A DNA stretch of 64,000 nt from an uncultured Eggerthellaceae bacterium (GTDB taxonomy: Bacteria; Actinomycetota; Coriobacteriia; Coriobacteriales; Eggerthellaceae): positions 1 to 64,000 of the forward strand of contig CALULI010000004.1 of NCBI GenBank assembly GCA_944321455.1, given 5' to 3'. This document shows positions 25,051 to 33,904 of this stretch, one piece after another. The notes under the pieces are model-generated. The model was not told the DNA's origin. It saw nothing but the letters and a program-made list of their open reading frames with translations, and did no database searches. Positions within the stretch are counted from its first letter, which is position 1. The number at the start of each line of letters is the position of its first letter. The position numbers and the translations under genes were made by a program.

Positions 25051-25494
25051 ATGGTGAGTATTCCCGTTCAAGTTTCAAAACAAGGCGCTGTAATCCCTTC
25101 TAAGGCCTATAAAGGCGATGCTGGGTATGATTTATCATCCGTTGAAAAAGTGATCCTTAAACCGTTTCAGAGAGCATTGATCTCCACGGGTTTATCTTTG
25201 GCTATTCCTGAAGGCTATGGCGGCTTTGTTGTGCCGCGTAGCGGTCTTGCTATCAAGCAAGGACTATCCATAGTCAACGCACCAGGTTTAATAGATAGCA
25301 ACTATCGTGGTGAAATTAAAGTGATCGCGATTAATCTTGATCCTGAACATGACATTGTCATTAATCCTGGGGACCGCATTGCACAGCTTGTGGTGATGAG
25401 TGTTGAAGAAATCAACTTTATGCGCGTTGATGAGCTCAGTGATTCAGAACGAGGCGAAGGTGGCTTCGGTAGCAGCGGAGTTTCTCAGGGCTAA
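25051..25494 (+). CDS. dut: dUTP diphosphatase
   Basis: A 147-residue trimeric-type dUTPase with all five motifs: [34 protein letters not shown] and the C-terminal [10 protein letters not shown]. It splits dUTP to dUMP, keeping uracil out of DNA and feeding dTMP synthesis. It is probably co-transcribed with nrdR; AAAAGGA precedes the start. Confidence 0.95.
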   Translation: MVSIPVQVSKQGAVIPSKAYKGDAGYDLSSVEKVILKPFQRALISTGLSLAIPEGYGGFVVPRSGLAIKQGLSIVNAPGLIDSNYRGEIKVIAINLDPEHDIVINPGDRIAQLVVMSVEEINFMRVDELSDSERGEGGFGSSGVSQG

Positions 25495-26010
25495 GCACTA
25501 ATAAGATTTCAGTAGCAGTAAGAATCCAGTAATACAAAGGGTTGATACGTAAGCTTCAAAGGTACACACCTTAATAGTGTGTACTTTCGTGAAGCGCGAA
25601 CTTATTCTAATAAATCTTGAATAAGGTCTATCTACTTTGTTAGTCAATATCCATATAAAAAGTGGATAATATATGTTATGTAAAGTTAATAGGATTTGAC
25701 CACAATCTATTCATACATAGTGGTCCAACAAAGCCTCATTTTCGTACTTTTACTAAGAACTGTTCCCCTATTTCAGCAAAACCCCAGGTCAGAGGTACCG
25801 AGGCTCTTAGATCGATTCTAAGGCCCCGTTTTGATGTTTTAGGTATAAATACTCATGGAATTTGGCGTTTTCTAACGTTTTTACGCGGTTTTACGCGCGT
25901 CATTGATGACTACGCCCCATTTCGCTTTGATTAGGACCACTAAGACGTGTTGTTGCAAGAATTAATTTGATAAGTCTTGATTTGATGTGACCCAGATTGG
26001 CTTGAGTTGT
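25495..26010. other. Gene-poor intergenic region of 516 bp
   Basis: No gene is supported. A hairpin GTACACAC-CTTAATA-GTGTGTAC near 25560-25585 may end the dut transcript, though no T-run follows. The rest is mostly the inverted-repeat element described at 25719-25941. A 90-residue GTG-started frame at 25662-25934 lacks a ribosome site and was not called. Confidence 0.6.
25719..25941. repeat. Element with terminal inverted repeats, possibly a MITE or structured RNA
   Basis: The left end AGTGGTCC-AA-CAAAG (25719-25733) is mirrored by the right end, which reads AGTGGTCC-TAAT-CAAAG on the minus strand (25941-25925). Inside are further pairs: AGCCTC/GAGGCT, and a hairpin with CTTAGA/TCTAAG arms at 25802-25825 closed by GGC/GCC. 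No transposase is coded. Size (223 bp) and ends suit a miniature mobile element, but a noncoding RNA is also possible. Confidence 0.4.
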
Positions 26011-27309
26011 TTATTCTTGCGTCACTTCGAAGGGCTCGAATCTATTGATAAATTCAGGAGCAATTCGAATGCTCATGCGCGTTCCGTTTTCGGTGTACTG
26101 CTCATTAAGAATTGTGCAACGCTGATGAGCAAGCGATACCAAATCCCCTTTTTCGTATGGGATCAAAACTTCTTTAAGAACTTCTTGTGATGCCGCCACT
26201 AAACCAATGCGCTTGATCAGTTCGCTGATGCCTTCTTCAGTAACCGTGGAAATAAACAGTGCTTGTGGATAGCGTGATTGTAGGGCTTCTAATTGACCAT
26301 CTTCCAACAAGTCAATCTTGTTAAACACTTCCAGGCGCGGAATCTCTTCAGCGCCAATTTGTTCCAACACAATATTGACAACATCAATTTGCGCTGCTGC
26401 ATTGGGATCAGATGAGTCGACCACATGCAAGATAAGGTTAGCACCATTAATTTCGTCGAGCGTTGACTTAAACGCTTCAATTAATTTAGTAGGCAGCTTT
26501 TGAATAAACCCTACGGTATCGGTAAGGGTGATTTCGCGGCCTTCTGGCAATACCAGCTGACGCGTCGTAGAATCAAGCGTTGCAAACAACTTGTCGTAGC
26601 TTAAAACTTCAGATCCCGTAATGGTGTTGAGCAAGCTTGATTTGCCTGCATTGGTATAACCAGCCAAGGAAACCTTAAAGACGCCTGAACCATAGCGTTG
26701 CTTACGCTGCAATTGGCGCGTTTTAGAAATATCAGCAAGCTCTCTTTTAATAGAGGTAATGCGTTTGCGAACCATACGACGGTCAACTTCCAACTGACTT
26801 TCGCCTTCACCAAAGCGCGATCCTACGCCGCCACCCATACGATTAGACGCCAAATGCGCCCACATACCACGCAATCGTGGTAAGAGATATTCATTTTGCG
26901 CCAAGCGGACCTGCAGACGACCTTCACGGCTTGTTGCATGAAGGGCAAAAATATCAAGAATGAGTGCTGTTCTATCAATTACTTTTACATCTTTACCAAC
27001 AATGGATTCAAGATTCGATTGCTGTGAAGGAGAGAGCTCATCATCGAAAACGACCAGGTCAGCGGCGTAAGTAAGGCACAAAGACGCCACTTCTTCAGCT
27101 TTACCGCTACCAATAAACGTACGTGGATTAAGCGTTTCGAGCTTTTGGTAGGTCCTCGCAACAACACAGGCGCCTGCCGTTTCAACCAAGCGCTCCAATT
27201 CGTTTAGAGAAGACTCAATTCCCCATTCGGATTGAGGTCGTGCAACACCGACGATAATTGCTCGTTCTGCATAGGAGCTCTGAAGTTTTTTAGCGTGTAA
27301 TTTTGCCAT
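26011..27309 (-). CDS. hflX: Ribosome-associated GTPase HflX
   Basis: A 432-residue GTPase. The N-terminal domain has the family's FIGSGKAEEVASL and DDELSPSQQSNLE; RMGGGVGSRFGEGESQLEVDRR follows as the linker. The G domain has GYTNAGKSS, DTVGF and NKIDL. HflX splits stalled 70S ribosomes. It is last of the minus-strand run miaB-miaA-hflX, 33 nt after miaA. No clear terminator is seen after it. Confidence 0.95.
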   Translation of the reverse strand: MAKLHAKKLQSSYAERAIIVGVARPQSEWGIESSLNELERLVETAGACVVARTYQKLETLNPRTFIGSGKAEEVASLCLTYAADLVVFDDELSPSQQSNLESIVGKDVKVIDRTALILDIFALHATSREGRLQVRLAQNEYLLPRLRGMWAHLASNRMGGGVGSRFGEGESQLEVDRRMVRKRITSIKRELADISKTRQLQRKQRYGSGVFKVSLAGYTNAGKSSLLNTITGSEVLSYDKLFATLDSTTRQLVLPEGREITLTDTVGFIQKLPTKLIEAFKSTLDEINGANLILHVVDSSDPNAAAQIDVVNIVLEQIGAEEIPRLEVFNKIDLLEDGQLEALQSRYPQALFISTVTEEGISELIKRIGLVAASQEVLKEVLIPYEKGDLVSLAHQRCTILNEQYTENGTRMSIRIAPEFINRFEPFEVTQE

Positions 27310-27342
27310 ATAGGGTGCCTTATCTTACGTAGTTCAACCTAT

Positions 27343-28320
27343 TCATGAAAGAGTGTTAGATTCTGAACAGTGATGACGATAGAGCGAAATGACGTCATCG
27401 ACAAGTTCATCTTGATTGACATGAGTTGCTTCAAGCCAAATCAACGAAGAGTCGCGCTTAAACCAAGAACGCTGGCGCTTAGCGTAGCGCCTCGTAGCAG
27501 TCTTTATCTGCTCAGTAGCGTCTTCAAGGCTTAACTGCCCCTCAAGATACGCTACAATCTCCTTGTAGCCAATTGCTTGTGGAGCCGTAAGCGCTTCCTT
27601 AAAACCCTTTTGCATCAAGTCTTGCACTTCTTGTACGAGCCCTTGTTCGATCATCTGATCAACGCGGGTGTTTATGCGCCTAGCAAGCACATCGGGATCA
27701 ACGCGCAGGCCAAATCGTACCGACGGAACAGCAGCAGGCAAATTACGAATGTTCTTTGCCTGTTCGGCGTAGCTAATTCCCTCTTCATACATTTCTAACG
27801 CACGAATAACACGGCGAACATTATGAGGATGAATAACTTCAGCCGAAACAGGATCTTTTTCCTTCAGAAGCTGCCAAAGCTCATCGGGTCCATGAGATTC
27901 GGCGTAGGCTTGATAGTAATCACGAAGTGGGTTATCTGTTTGCTTGCCTGAAGGAAACTGCATGTCTTCGAGAGCTGCTTGAACATAAAACCCTGTTCCA
28001 CCACATAGAAGCGGCACCTTATCCTTCTGATTAATTTCAAGAAAGGCATCACGTGCATAGTCTTGAAATAGCTGCGCGGAATACGCCTGACCAGGATCAA
28101 TAATATCTATGCCGTAGTGCTTAATGGAGGTTTTCTCAAGATCAACTTTTGCTGTACCAATGTCCATGAAACGATAGATCTGCATTGAATCAGCTGAAAC
28201 AATTTCGGCGTTGAGTTTCTGAGCAACTGCGATAGCAAGACTAGACTTTCCCGAAGCTGTAGGACCGACAATACTTAATACAGGGTGCTTAAGATGTGCG
28301 AGCTGCTCTCGCCTACTCAT
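27343..28320 (-). CDS. miaA: tRNA dimethylallyltransferase
   Basis: A 325-residue enzyme with P-loop GPTASGKSS, SADSMQIYRFMDIGTAK and the later GTGFYVQA and RRYAKRQRSWFKRD. It adds a dimethylallyl group to A37 of tRNAs reading UNN codons. Its start overlaps the end of miaB by 8 nt; the product is the substrate of MiaB, so the pair is functionally matched. Confidence 0.95.
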   Translation of the reverse strand: MSRREQLAHLKHPVLSIVGPTASGKSSLAIAVAQKLNAEIVSADSMQIYRFMDIGTAKVDLEKTSIKHYGIDIIDPGQAYSAQLFQDYARDAFLEINQKDKVPLLCGGTGFYVQAALEDMQFPSGKQTDNPLRDYYQAYAESHGPDELWQLLKEKDPVSAEVIHPHNVRRVIRALEMYEEGISYAEQAKNIRNLPAAVPSVRFGLRVDPDVLARRINTRVDQMIEQGLVQEVQDLMQKGFKEALTAPQAIGYKEIVAYLEGQLSLEDATEQIKTATRRYAKRQRSWFKRDSSLIWLEATHVNQDELVDDVISLYRHHCSESNTLS

Positions 28321-29674
28321 GAGTTAATTGTCCTTTGAGATACCACGTTTTAGTTTCCTCAATGTCAACCGAGAGAATTTTGCCTTGAAAATCGCTGAGC
28401 GTTTTTCCTTCTGGAAGCGGAACATGAACCGTGATGTTATGCGGGGAACGTCCCGTCAGAATTGTCTTGTCGCGTTTAGAGAGGGACTCAAACAGCACCT
28501 CAAGATTTTGATGGTTGTAGCGCAGATTCATCTCAAAGGCGCGCTTCTGAACAAGGTCAACAAGCGAATCAAAACGCGACTGAATTACATCATGGGGCGT
28601 GTTATCAACCATGGAAGCCGCAGGAGTTCCTTCGCGCTTCGAATAAATAAAAGTGAAAACCTGGTTATACCCTACCTCATCAATAAGTGAATAGGTGTCT
28701 TGGAAGTCCTCTTCCCTCTCCCCAGGGAAACCAACAATTACATCGGTAGACAGGGCAATATCAGGGCGCACATCGCGCAGCTTGGCAACAATTTCCAAGT
28801 AATGTTCGCGCGTATAGCGGCGATTCATCTCTTTTAAGATGGTGTTAGAGCCTGACTGAACAGGCAAATGGAGCGCTGGCATGACGTTAGGAAGCGTCGC
28901 GAAAGCGCGAATCACTTCGTCATTGAGATCCTTAGGGTGTGATGTCGCAAAGCGAATACGCTCAACACCTAAATCAGCAATACGGTGAAGAAGTTGCGCG
29001 AAATGAGGTGATCCGTAAATATCGCGGCCATAGGAATTAACGTTTTGGCCAAGGAGCGTAATTTCTTTAACTCCGTCATCAATCAAGCCTTGTGCTTCGG
29101 TAAGAATATCTTCCATGGTGCGTGATTTTTCGCGACCGCGCACGTACGGAACAATGCAATAGGTGCAGAAATTATTGCATCCAATTGAGATAGGCAACCA
29201 TGCAGCCCATTCATGTTCGCGTTTGGTTGGTAGATCGGTCGGGAAAGACGATGCAGAATCAAGAACGGAAACGCGTTGACCGCCTTCGGTGATAATTTCT
29301 TCAAGAAGCGCGGGTAAGTCACCAAGATTAAAGGTGCCAAACACAATATCAACGTGTGGCAATTCAACCTCAAGCTGTTCCTTATCACGCTGCCCAATGC
29401 AACCGCCAATAGCTACAATACGCTTTTTAAGGTGTGAACCTTGAGGTAAGGGGATATTTTTTAAAGAAGCTACCTGACCTTTGAGGCGAATATCGGCTGC
29501 TTCACGAACGCAGCATGTCATAAATACAACAATTTCAGCTTCTTCGATAGTTGAAACTTCTCGTGCATTCCAAGACGTGAGCATCCCGACAATTCGTTCG
29601 CTGTCATGTTTGTTCATTTGACAGCCGTAGGTGATGACGTGAAATGTTTTATCAGCAAGAGAAGATGTAGACAT
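28313..29674 (-). CDS. miaB: tRNA-2-methylthio-N6-dimethylallyladenosine synthase
   Basis: A 453-residue radical SAM methylthiotransferase. The N-terminal cluster domain has C18 in TYGCQMNKHDSE, then two further Cys; the radical SAM motif is CNNFCTYC; a TRAM domain ends the protein. It thiomethylates i6A37. ATG 29674 was chosen because AAGGAAG lies just upstream; an ATG seven codons earlier has no ribosome site. Confidence 0.95.
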   Translation of the reverse strand: MSTSSLADKTFHVITYGCQMNKHDSERIVGMLTSWNAREVSTIEEAEIVVFMTCCVREAADIRLKGQVASLKNIPLPQGSHLKKRIVAIGGCIGQRDKEQLEVELPHVDIVFGTFNLGDLPALLEEIITEGGQRVSVLDSASSFPTDLPTKREHEWAAWLPISIGCNNFCTYCIVPYVRGREKSRTMEDILTEAQGLIDDGVKEITLLGQNVNSYGRDIYGSPHFAQLLHRIADLGVERIRFATSHPKDLNDEVIRAFATLPNVMPALHLPVQSGSNTILKEMNRRYTREHYLEIVAKLRDVRPDIALSTDVIVGFPGEREEDFQDTYSLIDEVGYNQVFTFIYSKREGTPAASMVDNTPHDVIQSRFDSLVDLVQKRAFEMNLRYNHQNLEVLFESLSKRDKTILTGRSPHNITVHVPLPEGKTLSDFQGKILSVDIEETKTWYLKGQLTHE

Positions 29675-29795
29675 AGACTTCCTTATCAAATGCATTCGTT
29701 ATTCGTTGCAGTGGTTCACAGGGACGATTATAAGGTTGATTGGTACGTATTTGCTGGTTTGATTATTGTTAGTTAGCTTCATGGTCGCATAAAAC

Positions 29796-30137
29796 TTATT
29801 CATTAGATTCACGCGTAAGCGTCACGTTGCCACGAGGCTCAATTGAAAAGCGAATTGCGGTGCGGTATTCCCCATCAATGACAATGTCAGCAAAAGAAGG
29901 AATGCACACTATTTCAATTCCTATAGGCGATAGAAACCCGCGTGATATAGCAATTGCCTTAACGGCTTGGTTAACCGCTCCAGCACCAACTGATTGGATT
30001 TCAACGGGAACGCCATCTTTGATCATGCCTGCAATCGCTCCAGCAACTGATGCAGGAGAAGACTTCGATGAGACTTTAAGACAGCTGATTGATGAGGCGT
30101 GGTCCTCGTAAGAGTGATTGTAAGATTCTTCGTTCAT
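29796..30137 (-). CDS. spoVS: SpoVS-family protein
   Basis: A 113-residue Alba-like protein. The SpoVS core spans about 18-104: LKVSSKSSPASVAGAIAG, SVGAGAVNQAVKAIAISRGF and CIPSFADIVIDGEYRTAIRFSIEPRG. In Bacillus it affects sporulation and septation. It keeps the Bacillus position downstream of rny although this lineage is not known to sporulate. There are short extra tails at both ends. The ribosome site is weak. Its role here is unknown; nucleic-acid binding is likely from the fold. Confidence 0.92.
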   Translation of the reverse strand: MNEESYNHSYEDHASSISCLKVSSKSSPASVAGAIAGMIKDGVPVEIQSVGAGAVNQAVKAIAISRGFLSPIGIEIVCIPSFADIVIDGEYRTAIRFSIEPRGNVTLTRESNE

Positions 30138-30203
30138 TGATATAACTTTCAGTGTTTTATTACTGTATTTGTGAGTACATTTATATATAAATTATCCCTG
30201 CAA

Positions 30204-30220
30204 GTTTACAAATTGTAAAC
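30204..30220. promoter_or_regulatory. Perfect palindrome upstream of spoVS
   Basis: GTTTACAA-A-TTGTAAAC, arms of 8 with a one-base centre, starts 5 nt past the end of the GHKL gene on the spoVS-proximal side. It overlaps a possible -35 (TTGTAA) with TATATA about 16 nt on, read on the minus strand. It looks like an operator for a dimeric regulator. Confidence 0.45.
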
Positions 30221-30224
30221 CACC

Positions 30225-31310
30225 TTACAAGGTAAAGGGAATGGTGATGGTAAGTGCTTTCTTCCCTACCCGAATCGAGGGCTCTTCATCAGCGCCAAGA
30301 TAATACTTTTGCGCTAAGTCATCGTAGGCTTTGGTAACTTCGTGCTTAAACGCTTCCAGATCTTCCTGTTCGAAATGAACACGCTGTTTTCGTTCCTGGA
30401 CAGAGCGTTTTAATTCTTTCGAGGTAGTAGTTAAAGGAGAATCAGTATCAGCGGGCTCTTGAGCCAGTATCTCAATATGAGGAGCAAGAGGAGCAATTTC
30501 GCCATTCATGATTCGTCGCGCATTGCGTGATGAAAGCGGCAAGCCCATTGCTTGTGCACGATTGCTAAAATCAGTCGGATCCTCACTTAAGGCAAGTCCA
30601 TACATATATGGAAGTGTTTCCTCGTCAGAAAAAGGAGAAAACGTAAGAGCAGAGGATTGAGGGAAATAGTAGAGCGTTGATGCAATTTCACTTGGGCTTC
30701 CTAAAAAGACTACGCCCCTATCCCGCTGCTCAATCGCGAACTCTAAAACCGTACGAATGATGTTGTGAGGTCCCCTGAGAACAGGCTTGTGTGCATCGTT
30801 AAACGTGATTTGTGGCTGCGATGATTGATCTTTCTTTTCACCAAGGTGTGTCGTGTCGGTTTGCACCGTAAAAATAGAACCGCGCCCAGGAGTTGATTTA
30901 AGAATACGAGCAGATTCAGCGTTTTCTCTAATGGAATAGAGCGCCATGCCTCTACCGTGGACACCCCACTTATCAGCATGAAACGAATCAAGCTTTGACG
31001 TAACAAACGGCTCGAAGATAGTTTCATGAAGGTTTTCAGGTACGCCATCACCATTATCGATAAAGGTTAAGGAGCGCTTGTCTTGTTCTTTCCACGTAGC
31101 AAGAAAGTATAAGGAAGCATGAGCATCGCGCGCATTGCGAAGCATTTCGATAACAATGTCTTCGGTGCAGCGGATATCCTGTTTAGCCTGTCGACGCTGT
31201 GCTTCAGCTGCACGTAAACGAACGAAACCATCTCCGAGGTCATCTTGAACACGGAGATGGTTATCGCCATCAATAAATTCAATAAACTGTGTTAAATCAG
31301 GCTGGGTCAT
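30225..31310 (-). CDS. Orphan GHKL-type ATPase
   Basis: A 361-residue protein with a histidine-kinase/Hsp90-type ATP site in its first 150 residues: N box EMLRNARDAH (N59, D62), G1 DNGDGVP (86-91), FEPFVTSK and G2 GVHGRGMALYS. No phosphoacceptor His helix, sensor or membrane segment is seen, so it is not an ordinary sensor kinase. The C-terminal 200 residues are not recognised. It lies between rny and spoVS, about 47 nt after rny. Function unknown. Confidence 0.8.
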   Translation of the reverse strand: MTQPDLTQFIEFIDGDNHLRVQDDLGDGFVRLRAAEAQRRQAKQDIRCTEDIVIEMLRNARDAHASLYFLATWKEQDKRSLTFIDNGDGVPENLHETIFEPFVTSKLDSFHADKWGVHGRGMALYSIRENAESARILKSTPGRGSIFTVQTDTTHLGEKKDQSSQPQITFNDAHKPVLRGPHNIIRTVLEFAIEQRDRGVVFLGSPSEIASTLYYFPQSSALTFSPFSDEETLPYMYGLALSEDPTDFSNRAQAMGLPLSSRNARRIMNGEIAPLAPHIEILAQEPADTDSPLTTTSKELKRSVQERKQRVHFEQEDLEAFKHEVTKAYDDLAQKYYLGADEEPSIRVGKKALTITIPFTL

Positions 31311-31357
31311 CTATTCTCTCAGCTTTATTTAATGCAGCTCAACAAACACGAATCGAC

Positions 31358-32893
31358 TTACTTCGCGTAATCAACAGCACGCGTTTCGCGAACAACAACG
31401 ACTTTAACCTGACCAGGATATTTCGTCTCATTTTGGATCTGTTGTGCAATATCGTGCGCCAAAACAGTCGTATGAGCTTCATCAATCTTATCAGGGGTAA
31501 CAATGACGCGTACTTCACGACCTGCCTGAATAGCGTGCGTGCGTTCTACGCCTGGATAAGAATTAGCAATTTCTTCAAGCTTTTCGAGGCGCTTGATGTA
31601 AGACTCAAGGTTTTCCTTACGAGCACCTGGTCGAGCAGCAGAAACAGCGTCAGCCGCCTGTACCAAAACATCCAATACGCTGTTAGGTTCAACGTCATTG
31701 TGATGTGCTTCGATTGCATGAACAATCATAGGATCTTCGCCATAACGACGAGCTAAATCAGCGCCGATTACGGCATGAGAACCTTCAATTTCATGGTCAA
31801 CTGCCTTGCCTAAGTCATGAAGGAGACCGGCACGTTTAGCAGAAACCGAATCAAGACCAAGTTCACTTGCCATTACACCGCAGAGATACGCTACCTCTAA
31901 GGAGTGATCTAGAACGTTTTGACCATACGAGGTGCGATAACGGAGGCGACCAAGTGTATTTTCCAATTCAGGATGAAGGTCATGAATGCCGGTATCAAAC
32001 GTTGCCTGAGCAGCAGCTTCTTTAATCTGCTGATTAACGTACTTTTCGGCCTTATGGAACATCTCTTCAATACGAGCAGGGTGGATACGACCATCTGAAA
32101 TGAGGTTTTCCATCGTAACGCTTGCAATTTCACGACGCACAGGGTCATGGCAAGAAATAGTTACGCATTCAGGCGTGTCATCGATGATCAAGCTGGTGCC
32201 GGTAATCTGTTCGAAGGAACGAATATTGCGGCCTTCACGACCAATGATGCGACCTTTAAGATCATCAGATGGAATATGAATGGTTGAAACCGTGATCTGA
32301 GAAGTGTGATCAGCTGCTAAGCGCTGAATTGCCAAGGAAAGAATTTCACGAGCCTTACGATCAGCTTCAGCGCGCGTACGTGCTTCTGCATCACGAATGA
32401 TAGCAGCAGATTCGTGAACCACATCTTCCTTGAGGCCCGTTAAAAGCTCATCTTTAGCTTCTTCTGATGTAAGACCAGCAACCTCTTCAAGGCGTGTAGT
32501 GATTTGGGCTTCCGCTTTATCAAGATCTTTTGCCTTGCGATCAAGTTGTCCTTGCAGTGATGAAATCTGATGTTCACGATGATCAAGCGCTGCAAGACGT
32601 TTATCAAGATTCTGTTCGCGCTGGTTAAGGTGATTTTCAGCAGAGCGAACTTCTTTCATACGCTCTTTGCTTTCTTTTTCTGCATCTTGCTTCATCTTGA
32701 TAACTTCGTCTTTAGCTTCTACCAAAGCTTCACGGCGAAGATTATCAGCCTCTCGTTTTGCTTCGTCGAGAACCGAACGAGCCTCTAGCTGAGTGGCTTC
32801 ATTGCGTTTTTTAAGGACGTTTTGCATCAAGAAGTAGCCGATGAGAAATCCGATGACGATCGCTACAACAGCAGCGATGATAACTTCAATCAT
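31358..32893 (-). CDS. rny: Ribonuclease Y
   Basis: A 511-residue endoribonuclease. An N-terminal membrane anchor (residues 2-24) and a long coiled coil (about 30-190) are followed by a KH domain ([19 protein letters not shown]) and an HD domain ([24 protein letters not shown]). It starts mRNA decay at the membrane. AAAGGAAG precedes the ATG. A terminator-like hairpin lies about 50 nt upstream. Confidence 0.96.
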   Translation of the reverse strand: MIEVIIAAVVAIVIGFLIGYFLMQNVLKKRNEATQLEARSVLDEAKREADNLRREALVEAKDEVIKMKQDAEKESKERMKEVRSAENHLNQREQNLDKRLAALDHREHQISSLQGQLDRKAKDLDKAEAQITTRLEEVAGLTSEEAKDELLTGLKEDVVHESAAIIRDAEARTRAEADRKAREILSLAIQRLAADHTSQITVSTIHIPSDDLKGRIIGREGRNIRSFEQITGTSLIIDDTPECVTISCHDPVRREIASVTMENLISDGRIHPARIEEMFHKAEKYVNQQIKEAAAQATFDTGIHDLHPELENTLGRLRYRTSYGQNVLDHSLEVAYLCGVMASELGLDSVSAKRAGLLHDLGKAVDHEIEGSHAVIGADLARRYGEDPMIVHAIEAHHNDVEPNSVLDVLVQAADAVSAARPGARKENLESYIKRLEKLEEIANSYPGVERTHAIQAGREVRVIVTPDKIDEAHTTVLAHDIAQQIQNETKYPGQVKVVVVRETRAVDYAK

Positions 32894-32919
32894 TGAACTT
32901 CCTTTCGTTTAAGCTACGT

Positions 32920-32925
32920 TTTATA
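32920..32925 (-). promoter_or_regulatory. Possible -10 box of rny
   Basis: On the minus strand, TG-TATAAA lies about 27 nt before the rny start and after the hairpin at 32945-32968. A -35 match is poor (TTTTAT at 17 nt), so this is weakly supported. Confidence 0.3.
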
Positions 32926-32944
32926 CATATCCGCGTTTTGGTAT

Positions 32945-32968
32945 AAAAAATGCCCACAAAACGGGGCA
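32945..32968 (-). terminator. Terminator-like hairpin in the rny leader
   Basis: On the minus strand, TGCCC-CGTTTTGT-GGGCA is followed by six T's. It may end the recA-recX transcript or attenuate read-through into rny. Confidence 0.65.
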
Positions 32969-33227
32969 AGAGCATACACCTATAGAGGGTAACAACTATA
33001 TTCGTTTGTAGAAATATAAAAAGTACCTGTAGGTACGTAAGCTCAAGCAGTAAAAATGATAGACCAAACCAATGATTTTGCCTAGGCTTACACACGTCAA
33101 ATGGGTAAATGGGAAGAAATAATCCATTTCTTCCCTTCAAATGTGGTTTGAGGAAGCTGAGATTAAGCTGTTTCTCTAGCAACGCTTCGCTACATCAACA
33201 GCACTTTGCTACGTGAATAAAGCTCTG
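32969..33227. other. Rest of the 334-bp recX-rny gap
   Basis: No gene is seen. It holds a palindrome GTACCTGTAGGTAC (33023-33036) that on the minus strand is followed by TTTTT, a perfect 10-bp hairpin GGGAAGAAAT/ATTTCTTCCC (33111-33135), and degenerate copies of a GCTACAT-like unit running into the recX stop (33181-33230). Confidence 0.5.
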
Positions 33228-33803
33228 CTATGCAGTTTCAGCCCACTGTCGTGCTGCGGCAGCAGCAATGGCAGACGAATACCCCATTCGCATAAGTTTG
33301 GAAAACGCCGCCTGCTGCTTGTTTTTAGCACGAGGAGGCTTTTTCATAAGTGCATCAAGAGCACGGGTGAATTCTGAAGGATAGAGCGCTTGATATTCGT
33401 CAAATAACGCTTCACAGGACACAAGATCAATCTGGTGATCCTGCAGTTCACGCTTAATACCTTCAACTCCTCTTCCTGCAGAAAGGCGGGAGCGAATAAG
33501 AATATCTGCAAAACGATGATCGTCTAAGTAGTTGCAGCGAAGAGCTCTGTCAATTGCTTCATCAATATCAGCTGAAGAAAAATCATCTTGTTTAAGGCGT
33601 TTGGTTACTTCGCTAACTGAACGATCTCGAACTGCGACTAAACGTTCAATCTTTTTGAATGCTTTTTGAGCAGCGTTTACCTCCCCGCTACCGTCTAACG
33701 TGTTTGCATGAGCTTTACGAGCATCATGTGTCTTGTTGACGGCACGTTTGCGGTGTGGTTTTATGCCAAACTGCTGCTCAAGATATGTTTCATCTATGAG
33801 CAT
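33228..33803 (-). CDS. recX: Regulatory protein RecX
   Basis: A 191-residue helical repeat protein of the RecX family: AFKKIERLVAVRDRSVSEVTKRLKQDDFSSADIDEAIDRA, then LDDHRFADILIRSR and GVEGIKRELQDHQI. It modulates RecA filaments. A basic N-terminal extension of about 50 residues precedes the family core. It lies 101 nt after recA, with tandem repeats in between, and has a weak ribosome site, so the exact start is uncertain. Confidence 0.88.
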   Translation of the reverse strand: MLIDETYLEQQFGIKPHRKRAVNKTHDARKAHANTLDGSGEVNAAQKAFKKIERLVAVRDRSVSEVTKRLKQDDFSSADIDEAIDRALRCNYLDDHRFADILIRSRLSAGRGVEGIKRELQDHQIDLVSCEALFDEYQALYPSEFTRALDALMKKPPRAKNKQQAAFSKLMRMGYSSAIAAAAARQWAETA

Positions 33804-33832
33804 GGTGGTACTTTTCTCGTGTGTTTAAAAGC

Positions 33833-33900
33833 GCGTTTAACTATCTGATGTGTCTAAGTATCTGATATGTTTAAGCGTCTTATGCGTTTGAGAACCCTGT
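33833..33900. repeat. Four degenerate 17-bp tandem repeats after recA
   Basis: Copies at 33833-33849, 33850-33866, 33867-33883 and 33884-33900, with pattern RYGTYTAA-TATCTGAT. The first two differ at four positions. They end 4 nt before the recA stop. A partial copy precedes them (33819-33832). Confidence 0.7.
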
Positions 33901-33904
33901 TTGA

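Noticed and set aside
25662-25934. A 90-residue plus-strand frame in the gene-poor region
   Set aside because: GTG start without a ribosome site, unusual composition, and the frame simply fills an inverted-repeat element.
32951-33136. Possible tRNA or small RNA gene in the recX-rny gap
   Set aside because: No cloverleaf or conserved T-loop sequence could be found; only separate hairpins are visible.
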